Source: Pseudescherichia sp039594205
Lineage (GTDB): Bacteria; Pseudomonadota; Gammaproteobacteria; Enterobacterales; Enterobacteriaceae
Length of the DNA stretch: 22,648 nucleotides
Assembly: GCA_039594205.1 (NCBI GenBank)
Contig: JBCNNW010000069.1
Span: 1-22,648, forward strand
Direction of reading: 5' to 3'
This document shows, piece by piece, positions 12,134 to 18,522 of the stretch (its first letter is position 1; every line of letters begins with the position of its first letter). The translations under genes were made by a program, and so were the position numbers. Below the pieces are notes generated by a model. That model did not search any database, had not been told where the DNA came from, and saw nothing but the letters and a program-made list of their open reading frames with translations.

Positions 12134-13828
12134 CTATTCTAAATAAATATTGTACTTTTGTAGTCTTCTTGCTCGCAATGGGGATTTTTTTGCGATATCG
12201 ACTAATGCCTCATGTGCTAGGGAATGTGCCATCTTAGCTCTAGGATCTTCTTTAAGATGAAATTTAGATATTTCTTCTAAAAAATTAACAAGCAGATGGT
12301 CATCTATACTCAAAATGAGTTCTTTCATCTCATCAGGAGAAAGAGTCGATAAAAAAAAGTAATCATCTCTTGAAGGTTTTCCCGAAGCAACAGCATTGAT
12401 AATATCATTTTTAGAGCGCCTAGATTTAAATTTTAGAAGTTCGTTGTTAAACGCAATTCCCAAATTTAAATCTATATCGCTGGTGCCTGATATCATATGG
12501 GTATTGATATCCCAGAAGTCCAATGGTTTTTCTTTATTAAACTCAATAAACTCTGATATTAAACTATCTGCAGCATTCTTCTCTCCGAACTCACGAATTA
12601 TTCTTACTGAAGAATTTAAGTGATTTACGGTTAATATCTGCATATTTTCTTTTGTGGCTGCTAATATGTCGCCAAGAATAATCTCATCGTCTAATAATAG
12701 CGAGCCGTTTCGGAATTGATCCCAGGCTTTTTGAAGAGAATTATCTTTGGACCGGATTGCGAGTTCTTTTTCGAGCTCATCTCTTGCGCGCAAAATCTCA
12801 TGTTCATAAAAAAAACCCCTAACAATACCATCAAATATTTCTTTATCTAAATCATCTGTATCAATATAACCATAATTATCTAATAATTTAGACCATGCAT
12901 TTTTTTGAGCATCGATTTTTGATTTTTCATCCTCACCGCTTATATACCAGTCAAGGCTTTGATAATTTTTAATAAAATCTATTGGGGGGAATTCTGAAGG
13001 AATGTAAACTGCGCAAACACCAAGCGCAACGGTATTGATACAATGCTCCTTGATTTCATTTATCGTTGTATTAACTATGTTTATGACTATTTCACTAGTC
13101 TGTAATATTTTTTTAATTATCCTTATATTTGTGATTCCGAGTTTAAGGCATTCGTTACAAATTAGAGTATATAAAGGGCTTGATTCATTTAAAGCGATTC
13201 CAAAAGCCTCACTTGGTGTCGGCTCTAAAGTTATGACATTATCACAAACTTTTTCTAAATGACGGAAAAAATCTTCTCCCTTTTCATTGTGAAGTTCAGC
13301 ATCATTAATAATAATTATAGTTTTGCAATTATGTGACGTTTTCAGAAGAGATATTAGGCCTAATAACTCTAAGGGTTTAAGGTTTTTTCCTGCGCGCTCA
13401 AAATCATCCAGGCAGATTATCTGTTGATTTATGTTCATAAATCCCATATGAGTAAGAGAGTCGATAACTCCTTTGCGACCTGATATTGATTCAATTAATT
13501 TAAAAAAATATTTTAACTTTTTTGATCGGTTCGTGGTTTGTTGGATGCTTTTTTCAAAAGTATTAATATTAGGGTTATCCAAGAAATCTTCACGTGTTAA
13601 AGTACTTTCGAATATAGCCGTTTTAACATCATTAATATTGTCTAGACCAAATAGCGAAACATAAGAGTAAAGATTATACCTTATGCTTTTATTTTCATAT
13701 GACTCTTTAAACGCATTTTCCCATACATATGTTTTACCAACACCCCACCTTCCCTTAAGGCAAATTACTCTAGCTTCTTCACAGCAAAGAAATTCATTTA
13801 ACTGATGTTTCACTAGTTGTAGAGACAT
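12134..13828 (-). CDS. KAP/STAND-like P-loop NTPase, candidate defence moron
   Basis: This 564-aa protein has a Walker A motif GRWGVGKT at residues 26-33 and a Walker B of the type QIICLDDFER (136-145, acidic pair Asp141-Asp142). A sensor-like asparagine occurs in IIIIND (172-176). DDFER after a hydrophobic strand is typical of KAP-type NTPases, a group that includes the phage-exclusion protein PifA. The C-terminal 350 residues are helix-rich without a recognised domain and no membrane segment is evident. The gene is markedly AT-rich, runs against the surrounding phage genes and sits between Q and the lysis genes, a typical moron site. A weak GGAAG RBS lies about 9 bases upstream. Phage defence is inferred; DNA maintenance is an alternative. 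Confidence 0.8.
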   Translation of the reverse strand: MSLQLVKHQLNEFLCCEEARVICLKGRWGVGKTYVWENAFKESYENKSIRYNLYSYVSLFGLDNINDVKTAIFESTLTREDFLDNPNINTFEKSIQQTTNRSKKLKYFFKLIESISGRKGVIDSLTHMGFMNINQQIICLDDFERAGKNLKPLELLGLISLLKTSHNCKTIIIINDAELHNEKGEDFFRHLEKVCDNVITLEPTPSEAFGIALNESSPLYTLICNECLKLGITNIRIIKKILQTSEIVINIVNTTINEIKEHCINTVALGVCAVYIPSEFPPIDFIKNYQSLDWYISGEDEKSKIDAQKNAWSKLLDNYGYIDTDDLDKEIFDGIVRGFFYEHEILRARDELEKELAIRSKDNSLQKAWDQFRNGSLLLDDEIILGDILAATKENMQILTVNHLNSSVRIIREFGEKNAADSLISEFIEFNKEKPLDFWDINTHMISGTSDIDLNLGIAFNNELLKFKSRRSKNDIINAVASGKPSRDDYFFLSTLSPDEMKELILSIDDHLLVNFLEEISKFHLKEDPRAKMAHSLAHEALVDIAKKSPLRARRLQKYNIYLE

Positions 13829-13861
13829 AGGCTTAGCTTCCGAAAGATGATCAGATCAACA

Positions 13862-13883
13862 TTTTACTCAGGAATGAGTAAAA
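13862..13883. promoter_or_regulatory. Perfect palindrome upstream of the NTPase gene
   Basis: TTTTACTCA (13862-13870) and TGAGTAAAA (13875-13883) form a perfect 9-bp inverted repeat around GGAA, 34 bases upstream of the NTPase start. On the minus strand its distal end overlaps a TAAAAT that could be a -10 box. It therefore looks like an operator over the promoter of the NTPase gene. It is not followed by a T-run long enough to be a clear terminator. Confidence 0.6.
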
Positions 13884-13960
13884 ATCATTAGTGCGGTCCG
13901 CAAAAACTATCATAACCTGTTAAGAGTGGTTTCTACGCCACGGACTTAAAACGCTTTTTA

Positions 13961-13984
13961 AACCTCGCTTCGGCGGGGTTTTTT
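13961..13984 (+). terminator. Strong terminator before the lysis region (tR'-like)
   Basis: AACCTCGC (13961-13968) pairs with GCGGGGTT (13973-13980), one T-G pair, around a TTCG loop and runs into TTTTTT. It stands upstream of the lysis genes and downstream of the NTPase promoter region. This fits a terminator that late transcripts must pass with Q. The late promoter should lie within about 13885-13960, but no clear -35/-10 pair could be chosen. Confidence 0.75.
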
Positions 13985-14029
13985 CATTTCTGCGCCACGC
14001 TCGGCGCTTCAACCACAGAGCCTTTCAGA

Positions 14030-14095
14030 GGTGAGCCAGAGTGATGGTCGGTGTGACCGTCTCTGTGGGCTGACCATCCTGAGCGCTGGCTCACC
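14030..14095 (+). ncRNA. Folded leader element upstream of the TAXI-like gene
   Basis: GGTGAGCCAG (14030-14039) pairs perfectly with CTGGCTCACC (14086-14095), and inside it GATGGTC (14043-14049) pairs with GACCATC (14072-14078), giving a two-storey hairpin 66 bases long. It ends 17 bases before the start codon of the next gene and leaves the AAGGAAG RBS free. A smaller GCGCC/GGCGC hairpin lies at 13992-14007. A structured leader, RNA stabiliser or small RNA is possible; no known class is recognised. Confidence 0.55.
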
Positions 14096-14112
14096 CCTCA
14101 AAGGAAGTCACG

Positions 14113-14958
14113 ATGAAGAAACGTTTTCTCTCCGCTGTTACGGCGGCGGTACTGCTGTGCGCTTCTGCTGGTGCAGCGGCAAACGCAATCACGATCACCA
14201 CCGGCCAGCAGGGCCTTACTTACAACGCAGTGTATGGTGTGAACCTCGCCAGCGCGCTGAGCGAATACGGCTACTCATCAACGGTGATCCCGAGCAAAGG
14301 CTCGCTGGATAACCTCGATAAGGTTGCAGCCGGAGAGGCGCAGATCGGCTTTGCCCAGGCAGACGCTTACCAGTACTGGCGACAGCGCCACGGCAATGAG
14401 GCGCAGCATGTGGATATCATCGGCGAGCTGGCTGATGAGTGCGTGTTCGTGGCTGTGAAGTCTGGCGGCAAGATCGGCGACGAGAGCGACCTGAAAGCAG
14501 GTATGAAAATTGCCGTCGGCGAGCCCACCAGCGGATCTTATGCGTCCTGGCAATATCTTCAGTCGCTCGAAAAGGATTACGCCAAAGTCGAGACATACGC
14601 CAAAGGCGGCGTGCGCTCGCTGGCTAAGGTCACCACCGGCGAGTATGACGCTTTCCTGTGGGTGTCTGCCCCTGACCGCAGTAACAAGTTCCTGGAGGCC
14701 GTGAACCAGAAAGACAGCGGCCTGACCGTCATCAACATGAACGGCTGGCACGTCGACGACAAGTTGCCAAACGGCAAGCCGGTATACGAGCTGAAGAAGG
14801 CAACCACTGAATCCGGCTGGCTGAGCGATTCGAAGGTTAAGGTGCCATGCACCAAGACGCTGGTGATTGCTAACGTAGACGCGGGCGACGACATGCTGGA
14901 AACCGCTTCTACGGTGCTGCTGAAAAATATCAGCCGCGTGCTGGGCGCTGGCAAGTAG
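14113..14958 (+). CDS. TAXI-family periplasmic solute-binding protein
   Basis: This 281-aa protein has a classical signal peptide (MKKRFLSAVTAAVLLCASAG, cleavage expected after AAANA, residue 25), so it is exported. The mature part (ITITTGQQGLTYNAVYGVNL, AAGEAQIGFAQADAYQYW, SGSYASWQYLQ) matches the TAXI class of TRAP transporter receptors. Its 281 residues are somewhat short for the family (usually about 320). No TRAP permease is encoded nearby, so it cannot be a complete transporter by itself. It lies just before the lysis genes with AAGGAAG upstream, and its stop is directly followed by a 50-aa membrane peptide. A role for the lysogen or in protecting the envelope during infection is possible but unproven. 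Confidence 0.88.
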   Translation: MKKRFLSAVTAAVLLCASAGAAANAITITTGQQGLTYNAVYGVNLASALSEYGYSSTVIPSKGSLDNLDKVAAGEAQIGFAQADAYQYWRQRHGNEAQHVDIIGELADECVFVAVKSGGKIGDESDLKAGMKIAVGEPTSGSYASWQYLQSLEKDYAKVETYAKGGVRSLAKVTTGEYDAFLWVSAPDRSNKFLEAVNQKDSGLTVINMNGWHVDDKLPNGKPVYELKKATTESGWLSDSKVKVPCTKTLVIANVDAGDDMLETASTVLLKNISRVLGAGK

Positions 14959-15111
14959 ATGCTGAGGCGCTTCGCATTCTGGCTGATCTTCGCCGTTGCG
15001 CTGCTGGTCGCCTGGAGGCTGGCTGGCGCGCTGGTGGATCTGGTGCTGCTGGTCGTCCTGCTGTGTGCGCTGCTGGTATTCCGCTACTGGCCGTTCAAAC
15101 CCAAAAAATAA
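14959..15111 (+). CDS. Small two-helix membrane peptide, 50 aa
   Basis: The ATG directly follows the TAXI gene stop with no gap, so translation is coupled. The product begins MLRRFAFWLIFAVALLVAW, continues with a second hydrophobic run (VDLVLLVVLLCALLVFRYW) and ends basic (PFKPKK). Two short Leu/Val-rich membrane helices are predicted. Its placement with the TAXI receptor and just before the holin suggests either an accessory partner of the exported protein or an extra lysis-region membrane peptide. No family is recognised. Confidence 0.7.
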   Translation: MLRRFAFWLIFAVALLVAWRLAGALVDLVLLVVLLCALLVFRYWPFKPKK

Positions 15112-15120
15112 CACTGTGCA

Positions 15121-15142
15121 AAAGGTCGCTCCGGCGGCCTTT
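15121..15142 (+). other. Hairpin between the membrane peptide and holin genes
   Basis: AAAGGTCGC (15121-15129) pairs with GCGGCCTTT (15134-15142), one T-G pair, around TCCG. Only the stem itself ends in TTT, so termination would be weak. It may protect the upstream mRNA or tune expression of the lysis genes. Confidence 0.5.
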
Positions 15143-15227
15143 GACAGAGTGCATTTGGTTGCCTGCTGGCGGCCATCCCCTAACTCCTTCACACAGCACT
15201 TCCGACCCCTAAACGGAGGTGAGAGAA

Positions 15228-15530
15228 ATGCTACGTATGAATACCAATAACGGATTCTGGCCGTATCTGTGGTCAGGTATTACGGGAATCTTCGCTATGT
15301 TGACGCTTCAGGATGTCCTGTTTGTCCTCGGTTCTATTGTAACGGCTGTTTTCGCCTGGCTGACCTACCGCTCTAACGATCGCCGCAACCGGGCAGCCAC
15401 GGAAGAGCAGCGCAAGCGCACTGACATTCTGAAAGCGGCCTATGCGCGCGGCGACGTCAACAGCATCCCGGAAGCGGTCAAGATCGTCGATGACATCGAG
15501 TCCGTAATGCAGCCGCAGCAGGAGAAGTAA
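15228..15530 (+). CDS. Holin
   Basis: This 100-aa protein starts at ATG 15228 with GGAGG 8 bases before it; a GTG 9 bases upstream is less likely. It has a partly hydrophobic N-terminal segment (FWPYLWSGITGIFAMLTLQ, 10-28), a clear membrane helix (VLFVLGSIVTAVFAWLTY, about 30-47), then a long charged cytoplasmic tail (NDRRNRAATEEQRKR). Position immediately before a SAR endolysin, and a weak first plus strong second helix, fit a pinholin/holin that depolarises the membrane and lets the endolysin refold. Family assignment rests on topology and context. Confidence 0.75.
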   Translation: MLRMNTNNGFWPYLWSGITGIFAMLTLQDVLFVLGSIVTAVFAWLTYRSNDRRNRAATEEQRKRTDILKAAYARGDVNSIPEAVKIVDDIESVMQPQQEK

Positions 15531-15531
15531 C

Positions 15532-16032
15532 ATGGCAATGTCTCCTGTACTGAAGCAGCGCATCGTTGCTGCAATCGCTGGTGGTGGTGGCGCCATTGCT
15601 ATCGCGACGGTGATGGTCTCTGGCAAAGACAGCCTGGAGGGGCGTGAGTATGTGCCTTACCGTGATGTCGTTGGCGTTCTCTCTGTTTGTGATGGGCACA
15701 CCGGCGGCGACATCATACCCGGCAAGCGCTACACCGACCGTGAGTGTGATGCCCTGACGCGCGCCGACATGACACGCATCGCCTGGCAGGTTGATCCGCA
15801 CATCAAAGTGCAAACGACGGATACCCAAAGGGCAGCGATCTACTCGTTCGCTTATAACGTAGGTGCGACAGCGGCTATCAAGTCCACGCTTCTGAAGAGA
15901 CTGAACGCTCGGGATTACGCTGGCGCGTGCAGCGAGCTAAAGCGCTGGATCTACGCTGGTGGCAAAAAGTGGAAAGGGTTGATGAATCGCCGGGACGTTG
16001 AATATCAGGTTTGCACGTGGAGCCAGAAATGA
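15532..16032 (+). CDS. SAR endolysin (GH24 lysozyme, P21 type)
   Basis: This 166-aa protein resembles the P21 R endolysin. Residues about 11-29 (IVAAIAGGGGAIAIATVMV) are a weakly hydrophobic, Gly/Ala-rich signal-anchor-release segment that is inserted in the membrane and later released. The glycosidase core follows: DSLEGREYVPYRDVVGVLS with Glu36 and Asp45, then SVCDGHTGGD and WIYAGGKKWKGLMNRRDVE. The third catalytic position (Thr50 in the P21 enzyme) is Ser51 here. A GGAG lies 7 bases before the ATG. The enzyme cuts the peptidoglycan glycan strand; its stop overlaps the spanin start. Confidence 0.93.
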   Translation: MAMSPVLKQRIVAAIAGGGGAIAIATVMVSGKDSLEGREYVPYRDVVGVLSVCDGHTGGDIIPGKRYTDRECDALTRADMTRIAWQVDPHIKVQTTDTQRAAIYSFAYNVGATAAIKSTLLKRLNARDYAGACSELKRWIYAGGKKWKGLMNRRDVEYQVCTWSQK

Positions 16033-16379
16033 AGATCCGCTATGTGATAGCCCTCTGCGCCGCGCTCTGCGGTTTAACGGGCTTGTTCAGCTGGCGTTCC
16101 GGGTGGAACGCTCACGCAGATCATATCAACGCCCTGGCCGCTGATAAGCGCGCAAAAGCAGATAAGGCCATTCAGCCTGTTGAGCAGAAGGCCGCGCAGG
16201 CCAGCGACGAGGGCCGAATCATCTACCGAACCATAACCCGTGACGTGGTGAAATATGTCCAGGATCCGAATCGTACCGTTTGTGCTTTTGATGATGAGTC
16301 TGTCCGGCTGCGGCAACAGGCTATCGACGCTGCCAACTCCATCAGCGGATTTGATGCAGGAGCCGTGCAAGGCAAGTGA
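16029..16379 (+). CDS. Rz-like inner-membrane spanin
   Basis: This 116-aa protein starts MKIRYVIALCAALCGLTGLF (ATGA overlap with endolysin, GGAG 6 bases upstream), giving one N-terminal membrane helix. A charged, Lys/Ala/Gln-rich coiled-coil-like periplasmic part follows (ALAADKRAKADKAIQPVEQK). This is the standard i-spanin layout: it links with an outer-membrane partner and fuses the membranes in the last step of lysis. The o-spanin gene begins inside it, in another frame. Confidence 0.85.
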   Translation: MKIRYVIALCAALCGLTGLFSWRSGWNAHADHINALAADKRAKADKAIQPVEQKAAQASDEGRIIYRTITRDVVKYVQDPNRTVCAFDDESVRLRQQAIDAANSISGFDAGAVQGK

Positions 16380-16494
16380 TGCAGGGGCGAACAGCGATGA
16401 AGACCTGCAGGCGGATATCGAGATGGCGGAGTGCCTGCGCGAGTTGCGGCTGGACAAGTACCGTTGGCAGGCCTGGTACAATGCGGTTAAGTGA
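16255..16494 (+). CDS. Rz1-like outer-membrane lipoprotein spanin
   Basis: This 79-aa protein lies in the +1-shifted frame, starting inside the Rz gene and ending 115 bases after it. Its N-terminus MSRIRIVPFVLLMMSLSGCG contains a lipobox LSGC with the lipid-bearing Cys19, followed by a proline-containing segment (STLPTPSADLMQEP). It matches the Rz1 role: an outer-membrane lipoprotein that pairs with Rz. It is longer than lambda Rz1 (60 aa) and its tail is acidic and helical (EMAECLRELRLDKYRWQAWY). Confidence 0.85.
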   Translation: MSRIRIVPFVLLMMSLSGCGNRLSTLPTPSADLMQEPCKASDAGANSDEDLQADIEMAECLRELRLDKYRWQAWYNAVK

Positions 16495-16823
16495 TCAGGG
16501 CTTTAAAAAAATTGCCCCTCTGAAATGAAATCCAGTACTTCAGAAGGGTGACCAAATGGTCTTCGTTTCAAGTTGAGTGCAGCATAGACTAATCTGCGTG
16601 AATAGATACTGTTATCGTAAAAAAGGCATTAACTGTATCTTTACTTTTAATAATAATTTTCATTTATGAGCATTTTTAGAAATTTATAGGTGCAGTTAAG
16701 GTAAATAGTTGCCGCCTGTCTTTCAGCACGTAGTGTGTCTGGCCTCAAAGTTTAGAAGTAGCGCCGTATCCATTGCATATTTAATGACCTATTCTGACCG
16801 TGACCAATTTACGCGGAGGGGAT
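16495..16823. other. AT-rich intergenic stretch after the lysis genes
   Basis: No convincing gene is seen. An imperfect hairpin (CCCCTCTGAA 16515-16524 with TTCAGAAGGG 16539-16548) lies just after Rz1; on the minus strand it is followed by CAATTTTTTT and could end leftward transcripts. A possible promoter for the next gene is TTAACT (16629-16634) with TAATAA (16651-16656), 16 bases apart; this is a weak call. Confidence 0.45.
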
Positions 16824-17060
16824 ATGAAACAGCCTTTGAATTTGAACAAAGTAGCGGTATGGCAGCTTACGTTCCGTTTCTCCACGGCCGCTGTCCCGGA
16901 CGGCCAGGGCATCCACTTTGTTCGGGCACAGGAGAACGAGCCGACGCGCCAGCTGTATGACCGGATCTTTGATGAAGTTGATGCAGAACTGCGCGACGAA
17001 TACGGTGATTACCAGTTCAGGGGCTGTGAGATCAGGCCAGCGATCATTAAGGAACAATAA
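16824..17060 (+). CDS. Hypothetical 78-aa phage protein
   Basis: The ATG at 16824 follows GGAGGGG by 3-4 bases. The product begins MKQPLNLNKVAVWQLTFRFS and has an acidic middle (RIFDEVDAELRDEYGDYQF). It has beta-like alternation at the N-terminus, then a helix, and no signal peptide or membrane part. No family is recognised. It is the first gene of the accessory stretch between lysis and packaging genes and is preceded by an AT-rich region with a possible promoter. Confidence 0.6.
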   Translation: MKQPLNLNKVAVWQLTFRFSTAAVPDGQGIHFVRAQENEPTRQLYDRIFDEVDAELRDEYGDYQFRGCEIRPAIIKEQ

Positions 17061-17373
17061 CAGCCTTCTGGCATTGTCTTGCCCTCGGAATCTGGCGAAT
17101 TATTTATTCTTCTTAGACGCGCCATTGCGATAAAAAAATAAGTTATCGCATTTATTAGTAGCATAATAATCTAATTATGCAGAGTTAATGCGCTAGAAAG
17201 TTGCACACAACAACATTACCGGGCCGCAATCCAGTTTTAACATGTGGAATTCTGATAGGCCCCTACACTCGTTTCAGCTCTGATACTGCCAGCCAACACC
17301 AGAGTGTCAGAGCTTACTGCCAGCTCAGGGACTGATAATTCCGGGTGGCTCCTAATTATCAGAACCCAAAACA
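17061..17373. other. Non-coding stretch with consecutive hairpins
   Basis: No gene is supported. Three inverted repeats lie in order: TGCGATAA/TTATCGCA (17126-17133 with 17143-17150), AGCTCTGATA/TGTCAGAGCT (17276-17285 with 17305-17314, one T-G pair) and CTGATAATT/AATTATCAG (17332-17340 with 17354-17362). The last two, together with the terminator hairpin at 17389, give a folded segment of about 140 bases. Two copies of ACTGCCAGC lie in it (17285-17293 and 17316-17324). Confidence 0.6.
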
Positions 17374-17526
17374 ATGGCAGTAACAAACAAAGGCCGCGAA
17401 TGTATCCGCGGCCTTTTCTCGTTTGCGCTTAAAAAAGAAGAGCGCCTGATGATGTTATCCACTCTGCACAACATGGTTAGCCACGCTGTGAAGCGTCGCG
17501 AAGCTGGACTTTTAACCCACAGGTAA
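17374..17526 (+). CDS. Possible small basic protein, 50 aa
   Basis: The frame encodes MAVTNKGRECIRGLFSFALK continuing with EERLMMLSTLHNMVSHAVKR and ends 4 bases before the Acb2-like start. The sequence looks protein-like and basic, but there is no good Shine-Dalgarno and codons 6-15 coincide with a 10-bp terminator-like hairpin. It may be a real short gene, or the segment may be only the terminator and leader of the next gene. Confidence 0.35.
   Translation: MAVTNKGRECIRGLFSFALKKEERLMMLSTLHNMVSHAVKRREAGLLTHR
17389..17417 (+). terminator. Very stable hairpin, probable terminator or regulator
   Basis: AAAGGCCGCG (17389-17398) pairs perfectly with CGCGGCCTTT (17407-17416) around an 8-base loop, followed by T-CTCGTTT. 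It lies 114 bases upstream of the Acb2-like gene. It could end late transcripts, attenuate the next gene or be part of the folded segment before it. Confidence 0.65.
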
Positions 17527-17530
17527 ATCA

Positions 17531-17791
17531 ATGAGCGAAGCAAAACCGCAGGACGGCAGCACCGTTAAGGGCTACCGCACGCTGTCTCATGGCGAGATAG
17601 GTAAGATGAACCAGTTCAAGGAACTGAGCCGCCAGTTTATCCAGTTGCTGCGAGAGCACGCGGGTGACCTTCATCCGAACGATGATCAGCGCTGGGAAAC
17701 GACGGAATGGATCCGCGAAGCTGAAATGGACATGAAGAGGGCATGTATGGCTGCCTGTCGCTCTGTGGCCCGGCCTGATGCTGACTGCTAA
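17531..17791 (+). CDS. Acb2/Tad1-type cyclic-nucleotide sponge, candidate anti-CBASS
   Basis: This 86-aa protein has the pattern of Acb2-like small phage proteins: KGYRTLSHGEIGKMNQFK (residues 13-30), then DQRWETTEWIREAEMDMKRA (52-71) and CRSVARP (76-82). In known members the KGYR...EI..MN..K start and RW...R..A.AR..A.P end are conserved. These proteins form small helical oligomers that bind cyclic di- and trinucleotides and so block CBASS (and for Tad1, Thoeris) signalling. The end (PDADC) differs from the common P-T-x-F ending. Whether the ligand-binding residues are all present cannot be judged by eye. An AGG lies 7 bases before the ATG. Confidence 0.75.
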   Translation: MSEAKPQDGSTVKGYRTLSHGEIGKMNQFKELSRQFIQLLREHAGDLHPNDDQRWETTEWIREAEMDMKRACMAACRSVARPDADC

Positions 17792-17864
17792 GGCATTACA
17801 GCACGCATTCACTGAGTGCCTGTGATAATGTCAGACTTCACTATTTCACTGATTAGGCTTGATT

Positions 17865-18077
17865 ATGACGATCGATGTCGCTGTGATTTATCCTGATGGC
17901 CAAGTTAAGAAGATGGCCGTACCAGAGGACAGAAGGGCGATCTCTGTAATGTACAACCAGCACGAGCTAACGATGCCAATTGAGACGTACATTTTAAAGG
18001 GTGCTGAATGCTACTTTGCCCGCACGCAGTCGGAGATCTCGGACTCTGAGATAGAGGCCGCGCTGAGAGCTATTTAG
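17865..18077 (+). CDS. Hypothetical 70-aa phage protein
   Basis: The product begins MTIDVAVIYPDGQVKKMAVP and ends ISDSEIEAALRAI. A compact alpha/beta-like small protein with no signal peptide or membrane segment; no family is recognised. The start at 17865 has only a weak AGG upstream. An intrinsic terminator follows 27 bases after the stop, and the gene lies between the Acb2-like gene and the packaging-linked HNH gene. Confidence 0.55.
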   Translation: MTIDVAVIYPDGQVKKMAVPEDRRAISVMYNQHELTMPIETYILKGAECYFARTQSEISDSEIEAALRAI

Positions 18078-18104
18078 ACCCATAATCCGATCTCAAACGT
18101 ACAT

Positions 18105-18133
18105 AGCCACCTGCATCCGCTGGTGGCTTTTTT
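18105..18133 (+). terminator. Intrinsic terminator
   Basis: AGCCACC (18105-18111) pairs with GGTGGCT (18122-18128) around a 10-base loop, followed directly by a T-run to 18133. It ends the accessory unit before the HNH genes. Confidence 0.85.
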
Positions 18134-18148
18134 ATTGGAGCTACTACA

Positions 18149-18505
18149 ATGCCTGCAGCCATCCCCAGAGCCTGCCGTAAGCGCGGATGCTCGGGCACGA
18201 CCACAGACCGGTCAGGTTACTGCGAGGCTCACCGCAACGAAGGCTGGCAACAGCATCAGCGGGGACTGAGCCGCCACCAGCGCGGCTATGGCAGTAAGTG
18301 GGACATAATTCGGGCGCGCATCCTTACCCGAGATCGGCACCTGTGCCAGCAATGCCTTGCGAACGGCAGGCCAGTCCCGGCAACTACGGTTGACCACATC
18401 AAACCCAAAGCTCATGGCGGCACCGACGACGACAGCAACCTGGTTGCGATCTGCTTCAAGTGCCATAAGGCCAAAACGGCTAGGGATCGTTTAAACCCAA
18501 ACTGA
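18149..18505 (+). CDS. HNH endonuclease next to terminase (HK97 gp74-like)
   Basis: This 118-aa protein has an N-terminal Cys/His group (C9, C14, C25, H28) and an HNH core: CQQC (66-69), VDHIKPKAHGG (81-91), DSNLVAICFKCHKAK (95-109). It has the size, motif order and position of HK97 gp74, an HNH nuclease encoded beside cos that stimulates terminase cleavage and is needed for head morphogenesis. GGAG lies 8 bases before the ATG. A second, unrelated-looking HNH gene and the cos region separate it from the small terminase gene. Confidence 0.88.
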   Translation: MPAAIPRACRKRGCSGTTTDRSGYCEAHRNEGWQQHQRGLSRHQRGYGSKWDIIRARILTRDRHLCQQCLANGRPVPATTVDHIKPKAHGGTDDDSNLVAICFKCHKAKTARDRLNPN

Positions 18506-18522
18506 CCCTTACAGGTGAAAGA

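Noticed and set aside
13885..13960. Late promoter pR' with defined boxes
   Set aside because: Position before the tR'-like terminator is right, but no -35/-10 pair was convincing (best TATCAT at 13908 with a poor -35).
14278..15192. Long minus-strand open frame opposite the TAXI gene
   Set aside because: It is antisense to a gene with signal peptide and family motifs, with Gln/His-rich composition typical of a shadow frame.
16709..16960. 83-codon plus-strand frame overlapping the 78-aa gene
   Set aside because: It has no RBS, and the overlapping gene at 16824 has a strong GGAGGGG site.
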